64,000 nucleotides of DNA from Halichondria panicea (taxonomy: Eukaryota; Porifera; Demospongiae; Suberitida; Halichondriidae): contig NC_087384.1 of NCBI RefSeq assembly GCF_963675165.1, positions 2,564,501 to 2,628,500 on the forward strand, given 5' to 3'. Shown one piece after another: positions 35,401 through 46,203 of the stretch (within the stretch, counting starts at the first letter, position 1; every line of letters starts with the position of its first letter). The notes below the pieces were generated by a model that saw only the letters and a list, made by a program, of their open reading frames with translations, was not told the origin of the DNA and did not search any database. Both the position numbers and the translations under genes were made by a program.

Positions 35401-38400
35401 TGCTTTCTAAATATTTTAGAACTCACCGATTTGACATACTCTAAAGATAGCCGTAAGTAGTGAAAACACCATCTCAAACAGTGCAAGCACTATATATCCT
35501 AGGGATGCACCAAATATAATGCCTAGTACAAGACCAGTAGCAGCTGAGAATGCAGGAAGATGTGAAACACTATTAATGGGACTGTATTGAGCAGCCAATT
35601 TTGTAGGACCAGCAATGTTGCCAATCGCAGCTCCTAAGACGGTAAACATAGCAGGTATTATAGATGTGCTCAAAGATTGTCGTGAGCTGAGCGACCCTGT
35701 ATATATTGTACCTTCCTGTGAGTAAATACTATTTTGCTCTAGTGCCTCAACTTGTTGTCGTGTCAAAGGAAACACAATATTTGCCACATGTTGTGGCATG
35801 GTGTAGATCAGTATAACGGATCCTTTTTCCACTGCATGAAACTGAAGTGCTCCTCTTTCAGTTAACTCAAACACGTTACAAATTATCGTTGATATGTTTC
35901 GAATAGTGCTGATTCTCATTTGTCTGTATTTGCAGTCAATTAAAAAAACACACTGGTATCGATCGGTTGGACCAGCAACAATTCTGACATTATTACGGTG
36001 TAGTCTCGCCTTACAGTATGTTTCCAGAGCAGCTTTGTAATCGTTTAATGATTTATTAATTTCCTGATCTCTTTTGCAAAATGTGTTGATAATTTTTTCT
36101 ATTAGTCTAAAGTCAAACCATGAGTAATATCCACGCATACTTTCAAAAACGTCACGTACTGAAGAACATTTTCTCTTCATACGCCTTATATGTTTCTCAT
36201 TGAAGAGCATACATTTCCTTTTAGCATCGGTGTCCTGCGCTTGAAATGCTTTCAGTTCAGACAAGAAGAATATTAAATTTTGGTGCTCGTCTCGATCCCT
36301 GTTACTTGGTATTGACATCATACCACTTGTTATGAGACTAGCAAATTGTCCCCGGATTTGTTCAGTTTGGAATTCCAAATCCTCTCCTCTACATGTAGAA
36401 GAAAATTGAGACAGTTCAAAAGAAGATTTAGATTTGACTTGGAAAGAATACAAATTGTCAGAGTCATCACCAGAATCACTTTCATCACAGTCACTGTCAT
36501 CACTAGAATCAGAGCTATCAGTATCTGGTGGAACTAGTTGTTTATAGTTTTGTTTCAGCACATTCAAGCTAGCTTTTAGCCACACTTCTTCTTCAAGGAT
36601 ATTAATAATGTCTGTGTATATTGAAGAATCAATCTTAACTTTATTCATCATTACATCAACAATTCTTTTAGCATGTTCTATACGATCGTGAGATTCATTG
36701 CTGAGGTAAGAAACATCTTCTTGAGACCAGATGCCTAGTGGTGTTAAGGCAGTCCTGATACCTCCAGGTGATTGTTGTATACCCTTGACTAATTTGTCAT
36801 AGCTTCTTTCTAAAGCCTTGTGTTCGGGATGAGTGTGTACTAGAATGGCCGTAGACTGTCCAACCATTAGTTTGTGTGCCACAACCATTAGTTTGTGTGC
36901 CATAAAATCCACACAGCACAATAACATGTGAAGGAGCTGTTTAAGAAATCTATACAAGAATGCACAATCCATATTTAGTGAAATCAATAGAGCTTAGAAA
37001 ACTGATCAAGCTATGTACATGTAATATAATATATAAGGCTAATGTTTAGAACCTGATTAGAACGAGAGTCTTGTATGACCTTTTGTCCTTGATAAGGGCT
37101 TTATTGTTTCTCGCCGTAAGACCAGTTGTTTGTTCTGAATACACTCGTAGCACGGTATGTATGTTATCTAGTACGAAACTTTATACAGAAAGGTTATCAA
37201 GTATCAGGTATGACTCAGCAAATACGTATGTGAATATACTCGTCCCATATATGGTTTTTGTTTTCGTGAATATCGATCAATTATGTAACTTGAAGCGTTG
37301 TTGTTTTTAGATTGTAATTTTCTGATGTCTCGATCTCCTTTCTATAGGGTGTCCTGTGTCGAACTCTCCAGGGTCACGGTCACTGGGTGAACACCATGGC
37401 ACTGAGCACAGACTATGCACTGAGAACAGGAGCGTTTGATCCGGCTGACAGGGCATTGGAGCACATTGGCATACAGGGAATGTCATGTGAGTGTCATACT
37501 CTCTCTAGCTTGAATGACAGGTTGGTTAGAACAATACTTGTCTGTACACAGACCCAGTATACGTAAAACAGGCTTACATGCATGGTTGTATTTTACGGTT
37601 CCTAAAAGGCGGTGAAGTTTGGTATCTGTGTGCAAGGGAGTGTGTGAACAATTAATTACTTCAACATTCGATCTATTAACTGTCGTACAGTGTTAGTATG
37701 AGTTAACAAGTTAGTATGAACAAGTAAAATTGCCAAGCCGGATAATCGAGGTTCCAGAGTATAATAGAGAGACATATTCTACTATACTAATTTAGGTTTT
37801 GCAATTATTTTTATTGTTGCGAATTGATCAAGGGCGAAAATCGCATGCTCAAAAAAATATTCTAGTAATAATTATATGGTAGTCACAAGATTTGAGTCTT
37901 GCAATTTTGCAGCTGCGGAGTTGAAAACTAGAGCGCTGGCAAGATACAACTCACTAAAGGTACGCTCCTTTTTATGACTATGTGTAAGACAAACTCACAG
38001 TATGCTCTCTCTCCAGGGCACTGAGCCTGAAAGAATGGTGTCAGGGTCTGACGACTTTACACTATTTCTGTGGCAACCAGGAGAGAGCAAGAAGCACCTA
38101 GCTAGAATGACAGGTTGGTTAGAACAATACCTCAGACCCTGACAAAATGTATGTACGTAAAACAGGCTTACATTAATAGCTATTAAGTGAATTATGATCC
38201 TTACCGTTTTTCTTTCCATAAGTAAGTACGCTCTCCATATTTATGTATTGTGTATTGTATGTAGCCGTGGGCTGTGCTATACGTATCTATAATTACGCCA
38301 GTATAGATTACAGTAACATTATTAATTTGTTACAAGATCTTAGAGCTTAAGTGTACATTACTCAAATTCCTACCCCCCCCCCCCCAGGCCACCAACAGCT

Positions 38401-41400
38401 GATTAACGAGGTGTGCTTTTCTCCCAATGGGAGACTGATAGCGAGTGCCTCATTTGACAAGTCAGTAAAATTATGGGACGGAAAGACAGGAAAGTGAGTG
38501 ACCATTTTACTGCTACGGTGTTTTGCGAGTGGAAATTAAACCTCTGCGAAATTTGGCGCTCTATACATGTATTAAAAGAATGTTTTGTGATTTGCTATCA
38601 GGCAAGGATTTTTATATGCAAGTACTATAATAGCTCTGATTTTTGTTGAAATACCATAAAATCGCATGTTTGCAAAACATTGTTACGTATGTAGTAATAT
38701 GCACAGTTCATGTATACCTCCTTAAAGTACATGTATGACTCATCCTGAGTTTAATGCAAAAAATATTAATGAAAGTGACAAGGTTTTTCTAGAGAGGCCG
38801 GCCGGTATGCATAGGCAGCCTCGGGGTATACTAGTCCTTTTGTATATTTGTCTGTGTATTCTGAGTCTTCACTAGATGCCATATAGCTCTTCGTTTGCAG
38901 CATGAATAGCCTAAACACAACAAGTTGTTAGTTTTAACAGTGAAAGATTACTTTGTCAAATAAAAGCGAGCAAAAGGCTACATGTAAGAAAGATTACCTT
39001 GCGCATTGGCTATAGCTACGATGTAGGTAGATCTAGCTAACGCGGCTTTAGTTCGAGGCAATGCCATTACACATGTGCACTACCGCCACAGAGGAGGTTG
39101 GCCATGCGTCATCAATCATGTGACATTCCTAAGGTCTCTGCTCGCGTTATCATAGATACCGTTAAAAAGTTATGGCTACTCTTGCTTTGCTGAGCTTATA
39201 ACACATATAACACATGACTAGCTGTGTCTGTTGATTGGCTGGACCAAGATTAGAGGATAGAGTATAGTTTAGCGGTGCTGTATGCAGCTTGCACTATACA
39301 TATATAGTGGCTGGCAAGAATCTAGTAAATACTGTATGCACTGATATCTCGCCAGAATAGAAGGGATAGGGTTGGTTAATGATATCAAAACAAGCCAGGG
39401 AGACACAAAGTTTGCCTTCAGTCTCTAATGACTGTGCAACACCAACTAGAAGTTACATACAACTCATTGTCAATTTTTGTGCCAGCTCAGTAAAAAAAAG
39501 TGGTGCACGTGATCGTGTCCAACCTCCTCTGCTACTGCCATATGGAGCCCTGTTTCTTTCATGGGAAGATACTCCAGGTTTTTTTTGCTGTTTCTACCCC
39601 GGTTTCAGTGTACGCATGCCTGCAGGTACCCTGTTCGTGACAATCTAGGTTTCTCTGCTGTCCCATGCAGTGCACGTCTGTGACCATGCATGCACCCTTA
39701 CCAGTCACGTTCATATCTGATTTTCCTTCATAATTATAGTTTAGTTTCGTTACCCTGTTAGTTGCTGCTATATATTTTCTCTGCTATAATATGTTCCCAT
39801 GTTCATTCAAAACTATATATTACTGCTTTTCACATATTTTTTACGTCATAATTATGTTGTTGTAGGGCACTATTACATGCATATATATAATGTAACTGAC
39901 AAGGGTTTCTCAGTGTTCTAGTTATCTTAATTATCACATGCATGGTTATAATGCTACAAAAACGGTCTCATAGATTATATAAATTACACTGGAGTCTCGG
40001 AAGTGGTGTCATTCTTGTTCTCTGTCTCCGAATCTGAAAGGTTTAACTCAACGACTTTCACCACTAAGTCTTCATACGATCGATGTTTTTCTATTTGGCT
40101 GTCTTGATTGTGCTCTTGTTTCGAGTCATCACCTTCTTTCTCTTTTGTGCCTTCTACGTCGGGCTTTTTTTCATCTTCATCATTAACCAGCACACTCCAC
40201 GGGGTAGCAACGACTAGTACGAAAATTGATGCAATCCCAAACGCCTCTATAAAAGTTCCATAGACGGCAAAATCTCTGTACCTTACAAAAGCCATTGAAA
40301 GGGCTGCAGCTACCAGCAAAATGATAACAGGAGATTGCTGGATAATGATGGCTATCAGTCGATAGGCTCTTTGATTACAGCATCTTTTGAGCACTTTATA
40401 GCAGGCTAGTATAATCATACCACCAAACTTCATCGTGTAGATGCCGTACGTTAGAGTACCTCCTGCCAAGCCAACAGCATCCCCCACGCTGTACACAAAT
40501 TCAAAGCAGATAATTCGATCGGTTTCAGTCACATTATCACAACTAGTGATAGGTGTTCTCTGCCAACCCCTCGTAGCATCTGTGGTTCCTATAAAGCATA
40601 TTTTCTTGTCGTCACATTCGATTGTCCTCTCAATAAGAAACCTCTCCCATAGAGCTAGTAAAGAGCTCATTAGCAGTGTGAATGCGTTCAGCCTCAACAT
40701 TAGAGCAAGCCACGATAGTTGAGTTTGTCTCCAATTATCGTCCATCTCTTTGACTCCATATTGACTCTCTTTCTTGAGAAAAGCTGTTATGTTTTTGTCT
40801 GATTCTCCATACAGAGTGAATACTATTGTGTTCACTTTCTCTGCTATCCACTGGTTGATCCTTCTCACCTTTGTGTTAGGCTTTTCCTTATTCTTCTCCT
40901 TTGGAGCTTTGTGTCTCCTTTGACCACAGGTTACACGGTATGTAATGTAGATAGGATATATGAAGGCAATACTAAGATATAGAACCATGCCAAAAGCTGC
41001 ATACAAAGTAGCCAGTGGTAAGACATCCAATAGTTCCAGTGTAAGAAGAATGTAGCTTGGCTCCATGTCTTTTGCTGGCAGCAGTTACACAAGAACTGTA
41101 GTAGTCAAAAAAAGTCAGTACTAGATTCATATTCTACTGCTCTGAACCTTGGACTATAATTATATCTATGGGCTGTCTGTGGTGTCATTAGTGTAAAGTC
41201 ATATATTCCAGTGAGAATGCCGTGGTTACGGAATTCTATAGCTGTTTAATGTGGTTATGACATGAATAATACTGCGATGGTGACCTAGCTTTGATATATG
41301 GCCTGTTTATAGGTGTGGTGTGACCATTGTACAAATAATATTATAGCCTTTCAGTCTGAGATACAATTACATGGGGAAGTATGTGAAAAGGCAATTAAGC

Positions 41401-42870
41401 TACACATCAAGTGAAAAGGCAATTAAGCTACACATCGAAGTAGTGCCAATCCTAGTAGGCTTTAAAAAATACTGAAACAGTTTTAGTGACCACACAAATG
41501 AATTTATGAACACAGAGTGACTATAGCTGTGTTATCAATCAACCTAGCTTACAATTCTTGCTCCACATTTTTCACTTTGTATTGCATTGCAGGTTTTTGT
41601 CTAGTCTAAGAGGTCATGTCAGTGCAGTGTATCAGGTCAGTAGGTCAGTCCATGTGTGTGTAAATTGCTGGTGTCATGGCAGTTATCTCTGCTGCAGATT
41701 GCTTGGTCAGCAGACAGTCGACTTCTGTGCAGTGGCAGCTCTGACAGTACACTAAAGGTAATCTACTCAGTCTGTATGCATACACCTTACAGTCACGTTA
41801 CATGTATATACTAGCTCCTAAATACATTGTAGGAAGCTGGTGTACTCATAGTGATTATTTGGGAGTGCCTTGGATTCCAGGTTCTAGTTATGCCAGGACC
41901 AGTACTTTGTTACTTGTTTAAATCCAATTTTTATATGCTCGATCTGCATAAGATAATTTCTTGGTTTAGATGTACACAGTGCAACTGTATACGTATTAAT
42001 TCATAATGATGATGTAAACGTAATTATTGTACATTGTCTAGGTGTGGAATATTCGAGAGAGGAAATTACTAATGGATCTGCCCGGTCACGCAGACGAGGT
42101 GTTTTCTGTAGATTGGAGTCCTGACGGTGAGAAAGTGGCCAGCGGAGGACGTGACAAAGTACTCAAATTGTGAGTACCTGTTTACATTTACGATTGTGCA
42201 ATAACTACGTATTAATTACTGCAAAGTTTTACAAGCATCAAACGTATATAAACTTTCAGGTTCTAAATTCATTGGCTTCGTAAAAGTTAAATTGTGTACC
42301 AATACATGTACAGTACTTGTATGAAGAGTGTTCTGAGTGTATCGCAGATCATGTACACACAAAAATAGATACTTTAATTATGCACTTAATTCTTACTGAT
42401 GATTGACAGTGTACATGTAGGTATTACCTAGTCGGGCATCGCCGCCCTCGACCGTTGCACGGAAGGACATTATAGGGAATCAAACCTATCGAAAGTGTTG
42501 TTCTGTGGAATTCCACCAGCTCCAATCAGATTGCAGTGTCTCAAGTGGATTGATCACACCTACTCAACTTTACCACGTGTGAATTTTGCACATGCTAGAG
42601 ACGTGGTCAACCACCCGCTTTAATAAATGATATTCATTGCTATTGGCTATAGCACCCACTTAGAATGAATGATTTCATGGTACTATTGCGCAACAGGCCA
42701 AAACAAAACTATGGGTGGCCTGATTCCTAACCTCCTTCCGTGCAATGATCGAGGGCGGCGACGCCCGACATTTTAGGCAAGCCCTACTCTGCACTTCATG
42801 TAATTAATGACAAAACCTGACTTTCTCCTCATCTCTATCAATTTTGTACACACGCAGATGGAGAAGATGA
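29440..42870 (+). CDS. NLE1: Notchless homolog, WD40 ribosome-biogenesis factor
   Basis: Thirteen exons: 29440-29601, 29877-30051, 31005-31207, 31337-31434, 31563-31755, 37348-37486, 37913-37959, 38017-38113, 38388-38493, 41593-41635, 41698-41757, 42042-42169 and 42858-42870. All phases close and give 487 aa (human 485). Residues 1-112 are the NLE domain (FKNDEGQLVGTPLDLPIDIT, MLEILYQPQ). The rest is an eight-bladed WD40 propeller: ASGSGDMTVRFWD, ASGCKNGQVCIWDP, SASQDRTIKVW, VSGSDDFTLFLW, SASFDKSVKLWDG, SGSSDSTLKVW and the final KVLKLWRR. The NLE domain binds the Rea1/Midasin AAA ATPase during late 60S assembly in the nucleolus (family knowledge). The gene spans 13.4 kb because introns 5 and 9 hold antisense genes and repeats. 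Exon 13 codes only four residues. Confidence 0.97.
30117..30656. mobile_element. Inverted-repeat element with TATA box in NLE1 intron 2
   Basis: Ends carry ATACCACACCTAAG and, inverted, TAAGTGTGGTAT. The left end adds a 17-bp imperfect hairpin (30120-30136 with 30154-30170). A consensus-like CACTATAAAAGG lies at about 30201-30211, followed 30 bp later by an ATG and an A10 run. Short frames inside are broken and were not recognised as a transposase. Confidence 0.55.
31891..32054. mobile_element. 164-bp foldback MITE in NLE1 intron 5
   Basis: Left end CTGTATAGTGGGTTATTTTC and right end its mirror with few changes; the interior repeats GAGGCAC and AATATTCG motifs in opposite orientation. It resembles the NUDT9-intron element at 49697-49904. 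A half-element with the same end (CCCGCTATACGG) is near 33477-33487. Confidence 0.65.
32055..34237. repeat. Repeat-rich part of NLE1 intron 5
   Basis: No gene was recognised on either strand. Duplicated blocks include CCGTACCAGGAACAATGG at about 32310 and 32720, a segment with AAAGTGCTAACTCTCGGC at about 32980 (and inverted near 32440, again near 27280 in TMED2 intron 2), and a block with GCGAGCAAAAGCTAAGAAGC at about 32620 that recurs near 38960 and inverted near 33890. Frames of 80-116 codons here are not conserved-looking and are repeat-derived. Confidence 0.5.
34238..34788. mobile_element. Dispersed MITE-like element, copy 2 (NLE1 intron 5)
   Basis: Starts TAATGAAAGCACCGCGGGTG and ends with the hairpin CGCATGCGCACCGAGGCAT. 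It is very close to copy 4 (53249-53809), sharing AAAGGCTGCAATGGCATTCC and GGCATAACTCGAGAAC. It ends only about 10 bp from the stop codon of the nested antisense gene, so it forms that gene's 3' UTR or flank. Confidence 0.85.
34798..36972 (-). CDS. CARD-like membrane protein nested antisense in NLE1
   Basis: Three minus-strand exons in NLE1 intron 5: 36972-35427, about 35053-34904 and 34856-34798; phases 1 and 1 close and give about 584 aa. Residues about 50-148 are a helical bundle with CARD/death-fold flavour (RTALTPLGIWSQEDVSYL, AKRIVDVMMNKVKID). An acidic Ser/Asp linker follows (SSDSSDDSDCDESDSGDDSD), then a helical region with YSWFDFRLIEKIINTFC, then an alpha/beta region ending IVFPLTRQQVEAL. 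Glycine-rich membrane spans come next (VLGAAIGNIAG; LVLGIIFGASLGYIVLALF) and a third in exon 2 (CGALIGILIGTILSTIF). I do not recognise the family by name; similar module strings occur in sponge immune-type proteins as far as I recall. A death-fold membrane signalling role is only a guess. Exons 2 and 3 are less certain than exon 1. Confidence 0.7.
39984..41066 (-). CDS. Orphan multi-span membrane protein nested in NLE1 intron 9
   Basis: Single-exon frame of 360 aa from an ATG (MEPSYILLTLELLDVL) to TAA. Five to six hydrophobic segments are visible at about residues 5-46, 113-145, 184-226, 233-262 and 268-300. A loop at about 146-185 has four cysteines and an NVT glycosylation site (ECDDKKICF, SCDNVTETDRIICF), suggesting a disulphide-bonded extracellular loop. 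The last 60 residues are very acidic, lysine-rich and cytosolic-looking. Function is unknown; no transporter or receptor signature was seen. It is antisense to NLE1. Confidence 0.7.
   Translation of the reverse strand: MEPSYILLTLELLDVLPLATLYAAFGMVLYLSIAFIYPIYITYRVTCGQRRHKAPKEKNKEKPNTKVRRINQWIAEKVNTIVFTLYGESDKNITAFLKKESQYGVKEMDDNWRQTQLSWLALMLRLNAFTLLMSSLLALWERFLIERTIECDDKKICFIGTTDATRGWQRTPITSCDNVTETDRIICFEFVYSVGDAVGLAGGTLTYGIYTMKFGGMIILACYKVLKRCCNQRAYRLIAIIIQQSPVIILLVAAALSMAFVRYRDFAVYGTFIEAFGIASIFVLVVATPWSVLVNDEDEKKPDVEGTKEKEGDDSKQEHNQDSQIEKHRSYEDLVVKVVELNLSDSETENKNDTTSETPV
41382..41439 (+). repeat. Two-copy 29-bp tandem repeat in NLE1 intron 9
   Basis: GTGAAAAGGCAATTAAGCTA followed by CACATC is repeated once in tandem. 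No function is evident. Confidence 0.7.
42431..42769. mobile_element. 339-bp MITE with GC-rich ends in NLE1 intron 12
   Basis: Terminal inverted repeats of about 37 bp: GTCGGGCATCGCCGCCCTCG on the left, with the mirror at the right differing at only a few positions (GCGTCG for GCATCG, ATCATT for ACCGTT). The element is strikingly GC-rich at its ends compared with the AT-rich intron. No coding capacity. Confidence 0.85.
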
Positions 42871-43420
42871 TGCATTTAATGTCCGAACTGCTGACAGTGT
42901 ACGTCTTATTATGTATAATTGTGTTCATTTTTAAGATAATTTCTCACTTTATGACTTGTATGTTTATTTACATGAAGTGTACCAAATTATGCAGTATGTA
43001 AAAGGGCTCGTACCTCGATCATGGTGTTCTTGTAGCATGTGCATTCTAAGTTGTACCATCCCATTTCATCTAATTGTATGCATTTTTGTAATTCCTAGAG
43101 CTAACATGTGTTCAACACCCAATACGTGCAAATACATGCAGTGTGTACCAGATACATACAGCAGCATCATCATTATTGCCATTTTGATACATGTATGTTA
43201 ACATGCATGATTACATGTATGTACTGCCCTTGCAGCTCACTTGGAAGTTTGGGGCAAATAGTAAATTCCAAAAAACCCACTTGAGAAAACCCACTTGAGA
43301 TATAAGTGTAACAGTTTACATAAACCACAATACTATAGATAAATTTTGGAACAATAGACCAGATCTTTATGTGGATATAATACATCTATCTATACCTACG
43401 GTATTCATTCATTTCATTGC
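42871..43420. other. Convergent spacer between NLE1 and the 43.4 kb gene
   Basis: Contains the NLE1 3' UTR and, at 43226-43380, one copy of a dispersed repeat (GCAGCTCACTTGGAAGTTTG, then GTGTAACAGTTTACATAA) that also occurs three times between 45112 and 45786. No coding exon was seen. Confidence 0.5.
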
Positions 43421-44401
43421 TCAAGCTATAACTTCAAGCATTTTAATATCTTTGGTGGTAGCCTTCACAGCCTTAGAGTTGCGTTTTTGGCAGATAAAGT
43501 AAATAGGAGAGACGATAGCGATCAGAGTAAATGTGATTGTGGTGAATCCAATCCTTGTACTAGCATTGGCTGCCCTGTTGCAATTCATGGTGTTGATTGT
43601 CCTATTAGCAGCAAAGGAGTCGCAGCCAAAAGCACAATCTAGCGGTTGATGGTTGTCTGCTAATATGTACATTGGGAAACTGATTATCATGACAACCAGA
43701 CCAGCTGTAACCAAGCCAGTAAACATTCTGTCTTTGTCCTTGTTGGAATACAACGCATACAGCCAGTAGATTATTTCGGCAACGATGCCAATGAACATGC
43801 AGGCAATAATGAAAGATACACTTGTAGCAATGTCGGACCTGCTACAAAATTCAGGTGACTCGACCATCACTACAACAGCAGAGAAGAGTGTGTCCATTTT
43901 CACCAACACCGTAACCATGTCAATAGCAGCTAACCAATTTGGATAAGAGTCCTTCTGTGATTTTCCTTTCGTTATTTTTATAAGCTTGTGTATCAAAGAA
44001 GGTACAAGTTGGAAGATGATTAGAGCCATTCCGAGGGAAAACGAAGCAGCAATGCGGTTGCTAGTAACACAGTCTTCGTTACAACCAAGTTCCGGCCCGT
44101 ACTGTCCAAGAATGTATGTAATGTTGTCGCCGTAAAAATAAAGCAATGCTCCAAGAGTTTGAATAGCTGAGACTATAAAGCTCGAATAATGATGCTTGTA
44201 TACACACAAGTAGATGAAGTGACCACAAGCGAGTGTGCCAAAGAAAAGTACAGCGACGAGTCCAAACATAATCACTGCTACGAGAGCACTTGTTTCTTGA
44301 TCACTATTGGAAACGATGATGATCTCTCGAATGATTGTGTTGAGCATGTCGGCAAGAAGGATGATGACAAAGAGGCCTCTGCTCTCAGGAATCTGTTTAG
44401 A
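43421..44401 (-). CDS. Orphan multi-span membrane protein with internal duplication (5' end open)
   Basis: Minus-strand frame ending TGA at 43421. The first ATG is at 44347, but the first membrane span (GLFVIILLADMLNTIIREII) begins upstream, and acceptor-like GCAG and ACAG sites lie at about 44402 and 44392, so a 5' exon is probably missing from this model. About 320 residues with seven or eight spans. Two halves resemble each other: YFYGDNITYIL, a Cys pair (LGCNEDC) and SNRIAASFSLGMAL in the first, and YILADNHQPL, a Cys pair (LDCAFGC) and CNRAANASTRIGFTTI in the second. N-glycosylation sites are present. Function is unknown. It is next to the similarly orphan nested gene at 39984-41066. Confidence 0.65.
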   Translation of the reverse strand, partial: SKQIPESRGLFVIILLADMLNTIIREIIIVSNSDQETSALVAVIMFGLVAVLFFGTLACGHFIYLCVYKHHYSSFIVSAIQTLGALLYFYGDNITYILGQYGPELGCNEDCVTSNRIAASFSLGMALIIFQLVPSLIHKLIKITKGKSQKDSYPNWLAAIDMVTVLVKMDTLFSAVVVMVESPEFCSRSDIATSVSFIIACMFIGIVAEIIYWLYALYSNKDKDRMFTGLVTAGLVVMIISFPMYILADNHQPLDCAFGCDSFAANRTINTMNCNRAANASTRIGFTTITFTLIAIVSPIYFICQKRNSKAVKATTKDIKMLEVIA

Positions 44402-44654
44402 CTGCACGCGTGAGTGAACACACACATAATTGTCAGGCTAGACTATTATTAATTGGTGTTATGCACCTATGACCATGCAGTCTTAAGGTTACGGTCAACC
44501 GTTTGCTCATTAATTATTCATGAGCTAGATCTAGTGATCTTTTCCAGCTAGAATGAGCTGGAAGTCCAGCTGAAACGCAGTAGTCATTTTATGGCTCGAA
44601 TAGACATTTTTACTATAAAGCTTAGGTACAGTCTACTGTAGCTTCACTATATGC

Positions 44655-44814
44655 AGGGCGGGTCGAAGAGATATTTCGAAAAAAAGGCTACTGAAAGCTC
44701 ACAAGAGGCTGTTTTCCTTGGCTCTGGCCGCCATTTTAAGTGGAGTTAGTCTACATATTATTATTTTGTGAGAGTTTGTTGGCCTGGAAAGAAAAAAACG
44801 CTTCGACCCGCCCT
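44655..44814. mobile_element. 160-bp MITE with perfect AGGGCGGGTCGAAG ends
   Basis: A perfect 14-bp terminal inverted repeat (AGGGCGGGTCGAAG at the left, its complement at the right) encloses about 130 bp without coding capacity. It lies between the orphan membrane gene and NUDT9. Confidence 0.75.
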
Positions 44815-45111
44815 CCAGAATGGTAAGAAGCATCATATAAGAGCAAGAACACAGAGCTAGAAGTGTTTTTGGAAGTTTAAAATGACTACTAGTTTTGTGG
44901 TGTTTCTAGTAACTTGATGATCGCTCAGAGCTTCCACTGGAAAATATTTTGAAGACTGATACTTGTCATACAGGATGATACACAATATATTTATCATGTG
45001 TGTGCTTCAAATTTTTATCATGGCATTTATAGTTTCACAAAAATCATTATAAGAAAAATCATGAATATTCATGAGCAAACTGTTTACCCGCAACCTTAAA
45101 TAATAGTTGTA

Positions 45112-45786
45112 CTGCCCTTTGCAGCTCACTTCGAAGTTTAGGGCAAATAGTAAATTGCAAAAAACCACTTGAGATAAGTGTAACAGTTTACATAAGTAAA
45201 CCACAATACTATAGAGCAAGGGACCAAGTTTGGAATACACCAGATCTTTATGTTTTGTTGTTGTAGTTTTTCACGCTATTTGTTGTAGCTCACGTAAGCT
45301 CACATGAAGTTTAGGCAAATCGTATACTATTACAAAAAACCACTTGAGGTAAGTGTAACAGTTTACAGCTAATTTAAAACCACAACTTGGCCAAATCTCT
45401 ATCTCTATAAGTACTAAGTTTGGGCTGTAGAAGTAGCTTGATTACGACATAAACTGCCTGTTCGTCTAGCTATTTTTATTGTTGACTGAGAAACAGCCTG
45501 CTGCTGAACCAGTCTCCAATTCTCTGCCACAATGACATAGTACGCCACTTAACTCCTCTTGATAAGGATTAGTTTTTCATGGTTACCCAACTAGTAGTTT
45601 ATGCTGAATACTGTACTAGGTATAGCTAGATCTATATATCCACATAAAGATCTTTTCCAAATTTAAACTTGGTCCCTTGCTCTATAGTATTGTGGTTTAC
45701 TTGTGTAAACTGTTACACTTATCTCAAGTGGTTTTTTGCAATTTACTATTTGCTCCAAACTTTCAAGTGAGCTGCAAAGGGCAGTA
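45112..45786. repeat. Inverted and direct copies of a 145-bp dispersed repeat
   Basis: Copies at about 45112-45255 and 45290-45385 read in one direction and a third at about 45628-45786 is inverted, so the block can fold back. The shared core includes AAAAACCACTTGAGATAAGTG, AACAGTTTACATAAG and ACCACAATACTATAG. A further copy lies at 43226-43380. Confidence 0.8.
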
Positions 45787-46203
45787 TAACTATACCTATA
45801 CATTTTAATATTAGATCTAATGTTGGACTTACTCCTCCATATGGTGTTCCCTGAAACATATACCATTGCAGATGTACATGTGGGAAGAAACAACAATCAT
45901 GCATTATGAATTTAACATGACTATATAATTATATAATTATAGCTATGGCATTTGCACTTACCACTTCCATTTTATAAGGTATAATTATGTTGATTATGAT
46001 GTATGGTAGACCAGCTAGCTATAGACTTTTACAGTATCTATGGTGTCATGAGAGCCACACCCAATTAACTACAATAATTATGTGTCATGAATCTCTACTA
46101 GTGTTCAAAACAAACAACAGAACAAAAAAGGATATGAGCTAGAGCTAGACTAGACTGACAAAAACTAAACTGTACGACGCGACGGACTAGACTAGAACTA
46201 GAT
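45787..46203. other. Spacer downstream of NUDT9
   Basis: About 400 bp of AT-rich sequence with several ATAATTAT motifs; it includes the NUDT9 3' UTR. No exon was seen. Confidence 0.4.
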
